This document shows, in pieces, positions 48,229 to 58,886 of a stretch of 64,000 nucleotides of DNA. The stretch's first letter is position 1, and the number at the start of each line of letters is the position of its first letter. The stretch spans positions 3,983,501-4,047,500 of the forward strand of contig JAUIMM010000088.1 of NCBI GenBank assembly GCA_031769625.1, read 5' to 3'. The DNA comes from Taudactylus pleione (taxonomy: Eukaryota; Chordata; Amphibia; Anura; Myobatrachidae). The position numbers were made by a program, and so were the translations under genes. Under the pieces are notes generated by a model. The model searched no databases and was not told the origin of the DNA. It saw only the letters and a program-made list of their open reading frames with translations.

Positions 48229-49194
48229 AAGTGGCGTAACTAGGGTATTTGAAGCAAGAAGAAAAATTGAGCCCCTCCCACCCTGGTCGCGTGCACCGAA
48301 AAGTGGCCATGGCCACATGCAACAAGGGTCGTGGCCACTGAAAAATGGGGGCATATCAACATAACACACTAACGTTTCTCGTCACTCCACACAATATTCC
48401 TTTCCATATGTGCCTTAGTGTTCCCAGTAGTAGTGCCCCTCTCGCAATGCCCACCGTAGTAGTGCCCCTTATGCAATGTCCCCAGTAGCAGTGCCCCATG
48501 TAGTAGTGCCCCTTATACAGTGCCCCCAGTAGTGCACCCATACACAGTATCCACAGAAGTGCACCCTTATACAATGACCCCAGTAGAGTCCTTTATACAG
48601 TGCCCCTTATACAGTGCCCACAGTAGTGGTCCCCCCCCTATGCAATGGCCCTTATACAGTGCCCAAAGTAGTGTCCTTTATACAGTGCTCCCAGTAGTGG
48701 GCTGCCCTATACAGTGCCCCCAGTGGTGGTACCCCTTATCCAGTGCCCCCAGTAGTGGTCCCCCTATACAGTGCCCCCAGTAGTGCCCCCAGTAGTGGTC
48801 CCACCTATGCAGTGCCCCCAGTAGTGGTCCCCCTTATGCAGTGCCTCCAGTAGTGGTCCCTCTTATGCAGGCCCCCAGTAGTGCCCCGCTATGCAGTGCC
48901 CCAGTAGCGGTCCCCCTATGCAGTGCCCCCAGTAGCGGTCCGTCTATGGAGTCTGTCTGACTGTCATTGTCTGCTAAAACAAACACACACCTCCGGGTAG
49001 TATGAGTGGTACTAGTAGTACTACCGAGCGCCGGCAGCAGTGTGTTTGTTACTGTGTAGTGCGGACCACACCTACTACAGTTAGCACTACACTGCCTGAA
49101 GTGGACCTGGACTGCGTCCAGCTCCCCTCCCCCCTGCCGGTACGATGGCGCCCAGGGCACGAGCCCCGGCCGACCCCCCCTGGTTACACCACTG
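48229..49194. mobile_element. non-autonomous hAT element with internal minisatellite, copy 2
   Basis: It is inverted relative to copy 1. The ends are aagtggcgtaactaggg and ctggttacaccactg; the TSD is AGCTTTAA / CGCTTTAA (48221-48228, 49195-49202). The minisatellite (about 48415-48955) is much longer here, with units 'cagtagtggtccccctatac' plus 'agtgccccc'. Confidence 0.82.
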
Positions 49195-49649
49195 CGCTTT
49201 AAATCTCACAGCAAAAACACTGAAGATCAACAGTGTAAAATCGTAGTTAATAAATAGACCCCAAAGTCTCTCACTAGGAAGTCAGAGCACTTTAATGCAA
49301 AGCACTGCAGAAGCACAGTAAAAATAAAACCAAATAGTTTATAAATAATAAAAATCTGCATCTGTGTGCAGACAATCACTACCACCTCCAGCTTCGCTGA
49401 AGAAGAAAAAATAAACCGTAGTAAAATAAATACCAAAGGTAACATGTATATAAAAAAAAGTGAACACTGTTGTAATCGATTTAAAGACATTGTGTAATAT
49501 AAATATGATCTAGTTTTCTTAGTTTTTAGGATACTTAAAAATAGATGCTCAGAGCCGGCCCTCACCAATTTGGTGCCCTAGGAAAGATTTTGGCTGATGC
49601 CCCCCTATATATATATATATACACATACACACACACATATATATATATA

Positions 49650-49967
49650 TATATAGTGTAGACTGTGTAATTTACTGCCTCAAAGCACTGAGGTCATGGA
49701 TTTGATACCCACTACAGCCCTAACTGTGTGGAGTTTGTATATTCTCCCTGTGCTTGTGTGGGTTTTCCTCTGGGTACTCCGGTTTCCTCCCACACTCCAA
49801 AAATATACTGGTAGGTCAATTGGGTCCCAACAAAATTAACCCTAGTGTGTAAGTGTGTGTGCATGTGGTAGGAAACATAGAATGTAAGCTCCACTGGGGC
49901 AGGAACTGCCCAAATATTCTCTGTAAAGCACTACGGAATTTGTGTGCGCTATATAAATAACTAGTAA

Positions 49968-49980
<13 letters not shown>
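49650..49980 (+). repeat. L2-like LINE 3' end
   Basis: Contains the block common to vertebrate L2-type sequences: 'gtgtggagtttgtatattct', 'ggtactccggtttcctccca' and 'aaaatatactggtaggtcaa', then 'atgtaagctccactggggca' and the tail 'gcgctatataaataa'. An (AT)n microsatellite follows (49973-50006). Confidence 0.8.
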
Positions 49981-50009
<29 letters not shown>

Positions 50010-50013
<4 letters not shown>

Positions 50014-51080
50014 GGGAGAGAGGAAAGGGCGCCTAATAGTGTAATATATTTAGTGAACAGATAATGAACATACAACAAAATTCTTATATGCATACCAAAT
50101 ATTTTCTTGAGAGAAATTAGTAGATATATTCCAATTTTGAGTGTTCCAGTGTTTCCAAAAAGTGAACCAGTGCAAGATGTATTAAAAAATATATTATTTA
50201 GAAATTAGAGAACCAAAAATGTGCCTATATGGATCTGGTTATTGTAATACTCTATTTCTAAAGAAAATCATTGGAAAATTCAGAGAATAAAAATAAATAT
50301 GTTTAATGAAATACAGGGGACATAGGAATAAAATCAATATGGGAATCTATAAAAAAGGAATATACAGTATGAGGGGATATATAAAAAAGGAAAAATTCAT
50401 ATAAGAGAGGAGGGTACAAATGATGATTAGCTAAAATAAAAAATTCATAAAACTTAGCTGAATAAAAAAAATAAATAAAAATAAAGTGCTAGTGCAGACG
50501 TTCCATATAGCTGTCTGTTTTTAGTCCATACATTGGTGGGTGGAGGAGGGCCCACCGCGTTTCATCTATCTCAGACTTCTTCAAGGGGAGCAGCAGTTGT
50601 GAGAAAAAACTCTTACATGGCCCGTATTTATAGTGATATACATCATGTTTAATTAATTGAATGATTCAGCGCCACCTGACCCGTGACAGTAAGTTGATCT
50701 TCCGGAGGTTCCGTTTGTATATACTTTCATACAATGTCTCAGCAAAGATGGCCGAGTACCTGGTATGCAGACATCTTTTGACTCTTGCTGGTATTAGCTG
50801 TTGTTGCTCCGGATGAAGGTCTCGCTGTGGAATGCATTCCCGGAGGTGTCGTCGTCATCGGTTTTTGGTTCTCTAATTTTGAAATCATATATTTTTAAAT
50901 ACATCTTGCACTGGTTCACTTTTTGGAAACACTAGAACACTCAAAATTGGAATATATCTACTAATTTCTCTCAAGAAAATATTTGGTACGCATATAAGAA
51001 TTATTTGTTGTATGTTTATTATCTTTTCACTAAATATATTACACTATTAGGTGTCCTTTCTTCTCTCCCACTTTTCCAGA
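50010..51080. mobile_element. palindromic Penelope-type terminal repeat pair
   Basis: The arms 50013-50222 and 50862-51076 are inverted copies (cctaatagtgtaatatattt, cttgagagaaattagtagat, ccaaaaagtgaaccagtgca and complements). The centre contains a hammerhead-like motif at 50551-50585 and no coding sequence. Confidence 0.65.
50551..50585 (-). ncRNA. hammerhead-like motif
   Basis: Minus strand: CTTGAAGAAG, then an AGTCT/AGAT partial hairpin, then GAAACGCGG. GAAA is intact and the CUGANGA box is degenerate. Confidence 0.4.
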
Positions 51081-51241
51081 TTCATTTTAGCTGTTTTGCT
51101 CGAACCAGCACCCTGAGGAAAAAGCTGCCATCTCTTATTCACGTGTGTTGTTATTTATGAACTCTTTTAAAAAAAGGACACCATTTTTTAACACTATTTG
51201 ACTCTCAAAGTATCAGGAAGCGCCAGGTGCCTAGACTATCG

Positions 51242-51245
<4 letters not shown>

Positions 51246-51305
<60 letters not shown>
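51246..51305. repeat. (AT)n microsatellite
   Basis: Pure AT dinucleotide run at the outer edge of the large palindrome. A shorter one lies at 55923-55966 in the opposite arm. Confidence 0.95.
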
Positions 51306-51307
<2 letters not shown>

Positions 51308-51800
51308 AAATATTGGAACTGGAACTGTGCGCCACACGTGCTTATATATGTATATTTCCAATATCAACCTTACAATGTAAAGTGCTGGCTGAAAAACAAA
51401 GTACTGAGTGTATAAATATAATTCATAAGAAAAAAATCTCCAAGTGATTAATTACTCTCAATATTTCAAAAATAATAAAAGTGCAAATGCATGTGTGTGA
51501 AATCTTAATATACAATAAATGTATATATATCAGTGCATTATGTACCAGTATTATAAATATGTGCAAAAATGATAATCATAAAATTCTGTATAAAATATAT
51601 AAAACAATTTTTATTCAAAACAACAGAGGCAATATCCCAATGCAGCGGGATAGTATAAATAAAATTCATAAATAAATACACAGATATAAGAATATATTTA
51701 GCTTAGAGAATACATTTTTTAAAAATTATAGTAAGGATAAAATTGTCTAATCTGATCATAAAAAGTGGTAAGTTCATGAGAAGGTAGAGAACAGGAACAT

Positions 51801-51838
51801 CCAATGCGTTTTGTCCATGTCATGGACTTCTTCAAGGA
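51801..51838 (-). ncRNA. degenerate hammerhead-like motif, left arm
   Basis: Minus strand: CTTGAAGAA, then a GTCCATG/CATGGAC hairpin, then AAAACGCATTGG. The GAAA box is AAAA here, so it is probably inactive. Confidence 0.35.
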
Positions 51839-52967
51839 ATATAAGAGCTCCTGTGGGGTATCTGGTATTTGTACCCCCTTCTTAAGGACACACAGGTACT
51901 GATTGTAATTGACTATGACATCACTTCCGGGTTTCCTGACTGCCATGTGTATTTACATCTAGAAGAAATCCCTCAGTTTACTAAGGTGCTGGTTTCTGTT
52001 TAAATTAAATGCTCATACCTATAGGAGCCACATGATTATGAACTCTTTGTAGTCAAAACAGTCCTAAATTAACAAACATGATCGGGGCCTCTCATGACAT
52101 CACTTCCGCCTTTAACTCAGCCTAGCGTCACGTCATTTCCGCCCGCTTCCGTGGGTAGCGCGTCACCTTCGTCTTCTGTAAATATTATTTCTTAATGGCA
52201 TGCCCAGACGGGGCCTCCTACGACCTCGCTTCCGCCCTCTCTCCAATCCCGGTGGCACATTACTTCCGTCCGCCTTGGTGGGTAGCGCGTCATCTCCACC
52301 CAGTTCACGTCCGCCCTCAGTCAGCAACCGCGGCCATCTTGGTGCTCTCAGTGATGGGTATACCCGCGGCCATCTTGGTACTCGCGATACTGTTTACATC
52401 TGCAGCCATCTGCCTGCACTTGTCACTCGATGACATGAAGCCTTCTTGGGTGCTGGGAGTGTAAAGATCAATCTTCAGAATATTATATCACCATGCATAT
52501 AATATTTTCTAAATGGCATAATGGGAGAAGTATTAATATAAATATGTATAAGAACCCATAGATTGGAAATCATAATGTATCACCCATTACCACATGATTT
52601 ATTTATATGTGTAACATCCAATTTGATAGCTTTATTATCCTAAGCCAGTTTAGTGCATCTATACCCATCCTTATCTACACCTATTGTTACATGCAGCTGT
52701 GTACCATATTAAATGACCATTTTATTAAATGATCAATGTGGCTAATCACATTATGTTGGTTAATTCTAAATGGTTATAAAGGGTGATATATATATATAGA
52801 ATATACATATCAGGAGGAAGAGTGTCTATGTTCGCATATCTTACATAGACCATCTTAAAAGATGACAATGTCTTTATGAACCACTTGAGTAACAGTTCTT
52901 TTAGCTCAGGAGTCATTTAGTAGATCACGTGACGTTAATGAGTTATACCAATATGTCACATATCCAA

Positions 52968-53083
52968 CTACAGTACCTGGTCTTCCCTAGAGGTTTCCCA
53001 TTTAAGTACTAACCAGGCCCAATGGTGCTTAGCTTCCAAGATCAAATGAGATTGGGCGCTCGAACCAAGGTATGACTGTAGGT
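52968..53083 (-). pseudogene. 5S rRNA-derived module 1
   Basis: Full-length 5S-like sequence read on minus: cctacagtcatacc at the start, gaagctaagcac (box A region), ggcctggttagtactt, atgggaaacc and ctgtag at the end. It is one of two tandem modules about 407 bp apart, each followed by the same 'ttggatatg..acatattggt' spacer. Confidence 0.8.
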
Positions 53084-53374
53084 ACCATTCTGACATACAA
53101 TATACTCTCCGGTCCTGTCCATCACCATCTTATTAAAAGAAAGGAGCTATTTCATAGCTATCATTAGGGCTTCGGGGAATCATAGTTCATCTCGTGTCAG
53201 GATAATGAATTTATTATTCTTCTTTGTCAAGTTACATATTCCACCTTGAAAGAGTGCAGCATCTGTATAAACCACTTGAGTAACAGTTCTTTGCTAATTC
53301 TCCAGATGTACTTTAGGGGTCAATTAGTAAATCACATGACCTTATGGAGTTGCACCAGTATGTCCCATATCCAA

Positions 53375-53490
53375 CTACAGTACCTGGTCTTCCCTAGGGG
53401 TCTCCCATTCCAGTACTAACCAGGCCCAATGGTGCTTAGCTTCCAAGATCAGATGAGATTAGGCACTTGAACCTAGGTATGACTGTAGGC
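53375..53490 (-). pseudogene. 5S rRNA-derived module 2, 50 bp after the GIY-YIG ORF
   Basis: On minus: gcctacagtcataccta, gatcttggaagctaagcac, gggcctggttagtactgg, aatgggagacc, ctgtag; 116 nt, full-length. It is the best preserved internal control region of the three. It starts about 50 bp downstream of the endonuclease ORF stop, on the same strand, so it lies in the 3' region of the Penelope-like element. Confidence 0.83.
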
Positions 53491-53539
53491 AACAATAGGA
53501 CACAAATTCTGCTCTCCGGTCATGTCAATCACCATCTTC

Positions 53540-53990
53540 TTATAAGAAGGGAGCTATTTCATAGCTGTCATTAAATCCTCGAGGAGTCATCGTGTCCAAT
53601 TCGAAGATCCAGTACATCTCACGTCTGGATAATTTGTTTGCTAGATCTCCTCCTCTATCTTCCAATTCCACATGTTCGATTGCCTTAAATGTGAATTCAT
53701 CTGGATCAGAGTTATGGTGTGTACTAAAATGTCTTGATACCATATGCGTCTCCATCTTATTCTTGATATTTCGTACATGTTCCTGTATTCGTAATTTCAA
53801 CGGTCGCTTAGTTTACCCACATATTTTATCCCACAGGAGTATTCCAAGAGACAGATGTTGAGTTGTAGTTTAGGTGTTGTTTAATTTTATATTCCTTATT
53901 GTTCATAGAATTGCTGAAAATCTTTCTTTGTCTATGAATGTATTTGCATACATTACATCTGCCGCACTTATAGCTTCCAGGGCAGCTATG
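53540..53990 (-). pseudogene. Penelope-like element GIY-YIG endonuclease remnant
   Basis: On minus, a cysteine-containing stretch (SYKCGRCNVCKYI) is followed by GIKYVGK, then, after a one-base deletion near 53811-53815, RPLKLRIQEHVRNIKN. The open part continues through AIEHVELEDRGGD, LSRREMYWIFELDTMTPRG and FNDSYEIAPFL to a stop at 53540. The order of motifs is the C-terminal GIY-YIG domain of Penelope-like reverse transcriptases, which nicks target DNA for insertion. The RT domain is absent from this window. Confidence 0.8.
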
Positions 53991-54341
53991 GAGAGTAATG
54001 GATCTTGAAACGTTGGTATTTCTTAGGGAAGACCAGGTACTGTAGATGGATATGGGACATACTGGTGCAACTCCTTAAGGTCATGTGATTTACTAATTGC
54101 CCCTTAAAGTACATCTGGAGAATCATCAAAGAACGGTTACTCAAGTGGTTTATACAGACGCTGCACTCTTTCAAGGTGGTCATATATGTAATTTGACAAA
54201 GAAGAATAATAAACTCATTATCCTGACACGAGATGAACTATGATTCCCCAAAGCCCTAATTGACAGCTATGAAATAGCTCCTTTCTTTTAAGAAGAAGGT
54301 GATGGACAGGACCGGAGAGTATATTGTATGTCAGAATGGTA

Positions 54342-54456
54342 CCTACAGTCATACCTTGGTTCGAGCGCCCAATCTTGTTTGATCTTGGAAGCTAAGCACC
54401 ATTGGGCCTGGTTAGTACTTAGATGGGAAACCTCAAGGGAAAACCAGGAACTGTAG
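54342..54456 (+). pseudogene. 5S rRNA-derived module 3, right arm
   Basis: The inverted partner of module 1: cctacagtcatacc, ttggaagctaagcac, gggcctggttagtactt, gatgggaaacc, ctgtag. A 3' fragment of a further module is at 54022-54045 and marks where the right arm begins. Confidence 0.8.
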
Positions 54457-55615
54457 TTGGATATGTGACATACTGGTATAACTCATTAACGTCACGTGAT
54501 CTACTAAATGACTCATGAGCTCAAACAACTGTTACACAAGTGGTTTATAAAGACGTTGTAATCGTTTAAGATGGACTATGTAACTCAAGAAAGAAAAATT
54601 ACATGAAATCACTGTATGATAAGGAATACGAACATAGACACTCTTCCTCCTGATATAAATATTCTATATATATTACCCTTTATAACCATTTAGAATTAAC
54701 CAACATAATGTGATTAGCTACATTCATCATTTAATAAAATGATCATTTAATATGGTACACGGATGCATGTAACTATAGGTGTAGATAAGGATGGGTAGAT
54801 GCACTAAACTGGCTTAGGATAATAAAACTATCAAATTGGATGTTACACATAAATAAATCATGTGGTAATGGGTGATACATTATGATTCCCAATCTATGGG
54901 TTCTTATACATATTTATATTAATACCTCCCATTATGCCATTTAGGAAATATTATATGCATGGTGATATAATATTCTGAAGATTGATCTTTAAATTCCAAG
55001 CACCCAAAAAGGCTTCATGTCATCGAGTGACAAGTACAGGAAGATTGCTGCGGATGTAAACAGTATCGCGAGTACCAAGATGGCCGCAGGTATACCCATC
55101 ACCGAGAGCACCAAGATGGCCGCGGTTGCTGACTGAGGGTGGAAGTGAACTGGGCGAAGGTGATGCGTTACCCACCAAGGCGGATGGAAGTGAAGTGACG
55201 CCGGGATTGGAGAAAGGGCCGAAGCGAGGTCGTAAGAGGCCTCGTCTGGGCATGCCATTAAGAAACAAAATTTACAGAAGACGGAGGTGCCGCGCTACCC
55301 ACGGAAGCGGGCGGAAATGACGTGACGCTAGGCTGAGTTAAAGACAGAAGTGATGTCATGAGAGGCTCCGGTCATGTTTTTAATTTAGGACTGTTTTGAC
55401 TACAAAGAGTTCATAATCATGTAATGCCTATAGGCATGGGCATTTAATTGAAACAGAAACCAGCACCTTAGGAAACTGAGGGATTTCTTCTAGATGTAAA
55501 TACACATGGCAGTCAGGAAACCCGGAAGTGATGTCATAGTCAATTACAATCAGTACCTGTTTGTCCTTAAGAAGGGGGTATAAATACCAGATACCCCACA
55601 GGAGCTCTTATATCC

Positions 55616-55650
55616 CTTGAAGAAGTCCAAGACACGGACAAAACGCATTG
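55616..55650 (+). ncRNA. degenerate hammerhead-like motif, right arm
   Basis: Mirror of 51801-51838: CTTGAAGAAG, GTCC...GGAC hairpin, AAAACGCATTGG. Confidence 0.35.
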
Positions 55651-55919
55651 GTTGCTCCTGTTCTCTACCTTCTCATGAACTTACCACTTTTATGATCAGA
55701 TAAGCCAATTTTATCCTTATTTTAATTTAAAAATGTTTTATTCTCTAAGCTTAATATATTCTTATATCTGTGTATCTATTTATGAATTTTATTTATACTA
55801 TCCCCCCTGCATTGGGATATTGCCTCTGTTGTTTTGAATAAAAATTGTTTTATATATTTTATACACAATTTTATGATTATCATTTTTGCACATATTTATA
55901 ATACTGGTACATAATGCAC

Positions 55920-55987
<68 letters not shown>

Positions 55988-56386
55988 TTATTGTATATTA
56001 AGATTTCACACACATTATGCATTTGCACTTTTCTTATTTTTGAAATATTGTAATTAGTCACTTGGAGATTCTTTACTTATAAATTATATTTATACACCAA
56101 GCACTTTATGTTTTTCACTCAGCACTTTACATTGTAAGGTTGATATTGGAATGATACTTATATAAGGTTATATAAGCACGTGTGGCGCTCAGTTCCAGTT
56201 CCAATATTTGCATTTGTTTACATGTACCAGATCACCACTGATACATTTCTTACTGATTGAGCTGACACCCATATTGTTGGGGAGTGCTTTGTACATATTT
56301 ATTATTGTGTTATAGAAATAGTAGAGACATATATGGAGGTGATCCATAAATACTATTGACAAGGTTCTGTATTAAATTGGCGAATA

Positions 56387-56810
56387 CAGGTTGAGTATCC
56401 CATATCCAAATATTCCAAAACACGGAATATTTTTAGCATGACTGAGAGAGTGAAACCTTTGATTTTTGAAGGTTCAATGCACACAAACTTTGTTTAAGGC
56501 ACAAAATTATTAAAAATAAAGTATAAATTGACCTATAGGCTGTGTGTATAAGGTGTATATGACACAAATAAATTTCATGTATGTACACAAACTTTGTTTA
56601 AGCCACAAAATTATTGAAAATATTGTATAAAATTACCTGCAGGCTGTGTGTATAAGGTGTATATAAATCATAAATGCATTCTATGTTTAGATTTGGGCCC
56701 TATACCTAAAACATTTTAATATGGTATGCAATTATTCCAAAATACGGAATATTCCGATATCCAAAATTCCCCACGGTCCCAAGCATTTTGGATATGGGAG
56801 ACTCAACCTG
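56387..56810. mobile_element. Tigger-like (Tc1/mariner, pogo) MITE, TA TSD
   Basis: It begins caggttgagtatcccatatc and ends gatatgggagactcaacctg, with TA on each side (56385-56386 and 56811-56812). These ends resemble pogo/Tigger termini. The interior contains two diverged copies of a unit beginning 'acacaaactttgtttaag'. Confidence 0.82.
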
Positions 56811-57202
56811 TATAGTGGTCGAAGTGGGAATTTTGAAGTGGGGGTAAGAAGAAACATTGTGAGTGTGCTCCTCATGGGAGGAGTGGCCTCAGCTCCCGTG
56901 GCCATCTTGTCTCCTCCTGTAGCCTGAATGAGCTTCTGTGCAGAAACTCATTCTGATCTGGGCGGCTCACACAACCGCTGCGCTGCCCAATCAGAGCGGT
57001 AGGCGGAAGGGTAGCGCCAGGTGGGGGGGGGCAACAGTAGAGCCCTGGACTGTTCCTAGGCATTTGCTTATAATTTGCTTATAATGCCTATGCCTAGGGC
57101 CGGCTCTGTAGATGCGGTATTATTTTGTACTTATTTTTCTACATCAGTTCTTATAATCAAGTAAAGGAGAGGTAGTATCAAAGCTGAAAGTCACTGATGT
57201 AC

Positions 57203-57375
57203 CCCAGTTTTGTTAGCTGCACGTATCCGGAAGCTGTACACCTTTCCTGGGAGAAGACCGCACACAATGTGCTCCAATTCACTTCCTTGGTATATGTCTC
57301 TCTGTTCACCTTCGCAAGTAGACATCTCCAGGGTGTAGCTGGTAACTGGAGACCCACCATCTGCCAGAGGGGGCG
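57203..57375 (-). CDS. FNDC3A: FNDC3A coding exon (FN3 body)
   Basis: The acceptor GCACAG ends at 57376 and the donor GTACAT begins at 57202. The previous exon's G plus CG gives Ala, then PPLADGGSPVTSYTLEMS, YQGSELEHIVCGLLPGK and YSFRIRAANKTG. It forms the bulk of one FN3 module and ends in phase 0. The longest open frame on this stretch is a different, wrong frame. Confidence 0.94.
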
Positions 57376-57645
57376 CTGTGCATAAAATGAATAAGTGCTT
57401 GACAGGAGGAAATTACACACCAATTTATCTTTTAAATACTAGCCAAGTACTAGCAGCTTTAACAGACTGCATTATTATAAATGCATCTTAATGTGCTATG
57501 ATTATCCTGAGTACAGTATTAGTGATTTAGTACAATATTACTGTAGCAAACTTCAGGAAAAAGTGCATAATCTGGATAGAAATGGCAAAAGACAGAAGTC
57601 CTACATTATGTGATGTGGTTTTAGTTGCAACCTTATAAAAATTAC

Positions 57646-57751
57646 CCCATCGTAATTGCACTTCTCTTGCTCGCGGTCTGCCTTGGAGCCTTGGTGGCTG
57701 GCAAGTGCCAGGGAATACAGCTGGGGTCTGCACTACCAAAGTGTCTGAAGA
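57646..57751 (-). CDS. FNDC3A: FNDC3A coding exon (linker and FN3 start)
   Basis: The acceptor CTCCAG ends at 57752, chosen over a downstream CTTCAG because only it preserves phase 0. The exon reads SSDTLVVQTPAVFPG then CQPPRLQGRPRAREVQLRW plus one base. The donor is GTAATT at 57645. It supplies the first strands and the conserved Trp of the FN3 module continued in the next exon. Confidence 0.93.
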
Positions 57752-57983
57752 CTGGAGAATAACAAAAACAGAAAATAATGATTAAAAATACAGTATATAC
57801 ACAATCTAAAATACAGTATATACACTAAAACTAAAACAGTGTATATACACTAAAACAGACATGTTGTCCAAATTAGCCTGACATCATAGCGTTAAATAGG
57901 ACAGTAGGCAACTGTCCTATTTAACTAAAACCTGAATAACACATATCAGAAATAAATAACAAATGGATAGGCTAGAAAATCTG

Positions 57984-58160
57984 GGTGGCACACTTGGCTG
58001 AAATGGTCAGTCAGAGAGTGGCACACTTGGCTGAAAAGGGGAGCCGGAGAGCGGCACACTTGGCTGAAATGACCAGCCTTAGAGCAGCACACTTAGCTGA
58101 AATGGCCAGCCAGAGAGCGGAACTCCTGGCTGAAATTGCCATCCGGAGAGGGACACACTT
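57984..58160. repeat. 33-bp tandem repeat
   Basis: About six copies of a 33-bp unit containing 'gcggcacacttggctgaaat' and 'ccagccagaga'. The unit is 11 codons, so the frame stays open as AHLAEMxSxRA repeats, but there is no splice context or start that argues for translation. Confidence 0.85.
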
Positions 58161-58886
58161 GAGTGTCACAAACTAATGTAATAGACATGTTGCAGCTTTT
58201 TCCTTTTGTAAACTACACTTTTAGAGAAACTTAATGAGCCAACGTAAGAGCAATTTGTATAATTTCTGTGTTTGGTGAAACACGCTGATCATTACAAGCA
58301 ATTCCAAAAGAAGCACCAAAGATGTCTTTAAACTAACCATTAGTCACAAACAGAATATAGGTGCTAAGGGTATGTAATAGATGTATGCAGAGCCTTTACA
58401 TGTTGCTGTTAATGTTTGGCAGCTGCTAAGAGCAAATATGAACATGTTTGCACTTAGCTTTTCCATTTCCTTATTAAATAAAGCTAACAGACTGTGTAGC
58501 TCTGCTTTTAGCTACATCACTGAACAGTGATTTCAATACAGTTTAACTATCCACTATCCAAATCAGTACATATATAGACCATGGGCCTTTACACACCAAT
58601 TCATGGATTGGGCCCCCCAGATTAGGAATCTACAAGCCAACCAGACACCCTTATCTCCCCAGTATCCACTATGGCATGCAATGTAGGGATCTACGTATTA
58701 CTTGACTGCCTCAAATTATGAATGTACCCTACAGAAATATACACCACGCGAAGCATTATGTTGGTGCCATATAATCTGATAAAGTACTGTAGAAAAACTG
58801 GTAGACATACAAGAAAAACATATCCTGACTCTTTAACAGTGTTTCTCATACCCAATCCTTGTGGAACCACTGTGTTCATTGACTAA

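Larger units (their letters stand above)
51306..56208. mobile_element. 4.9-kb inverted repeat built from a Penelope-like element
   Basis: The left arm 51306-53398 and the right arm 54023-56208 are inverted copies over about 2.1 kb each. Landmarks pair in order: ggaactggaactg/cagttccagttcc; gaggcaatatcccaatgcag/ctgcattgggatattgcctc; cagtcaggaaacccggaagt; gcatgcccagacg; 5S-derived modules. The spacer 53399-54022 holds a GIY-YIG endonuclease remnant on the minus strand. Inverted terminal repeats around a GIY-YIG-bearing unit are characteristic of Penelope-like elements. Confidence 0.82.

Noticed and set aside
52195..52464. 89-codon ORF as a host gene
   Set aside because: It lies within palindrome arm repeat sequence and resembles no known protein; kept only as an observation.
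52968..54456. Functional 5S rRNA genes
   Set aside because: Modules carry many substitutions in stems and lie inside a retroelement palindrome.
57178..57423. 81-codon ORF starting MVCNFLLSS on the minus strand
   Set aside because: It overlaps an FNDC3A exon in the wrong frame; the correct frame gives a clear FN3 module with matching splice phases.
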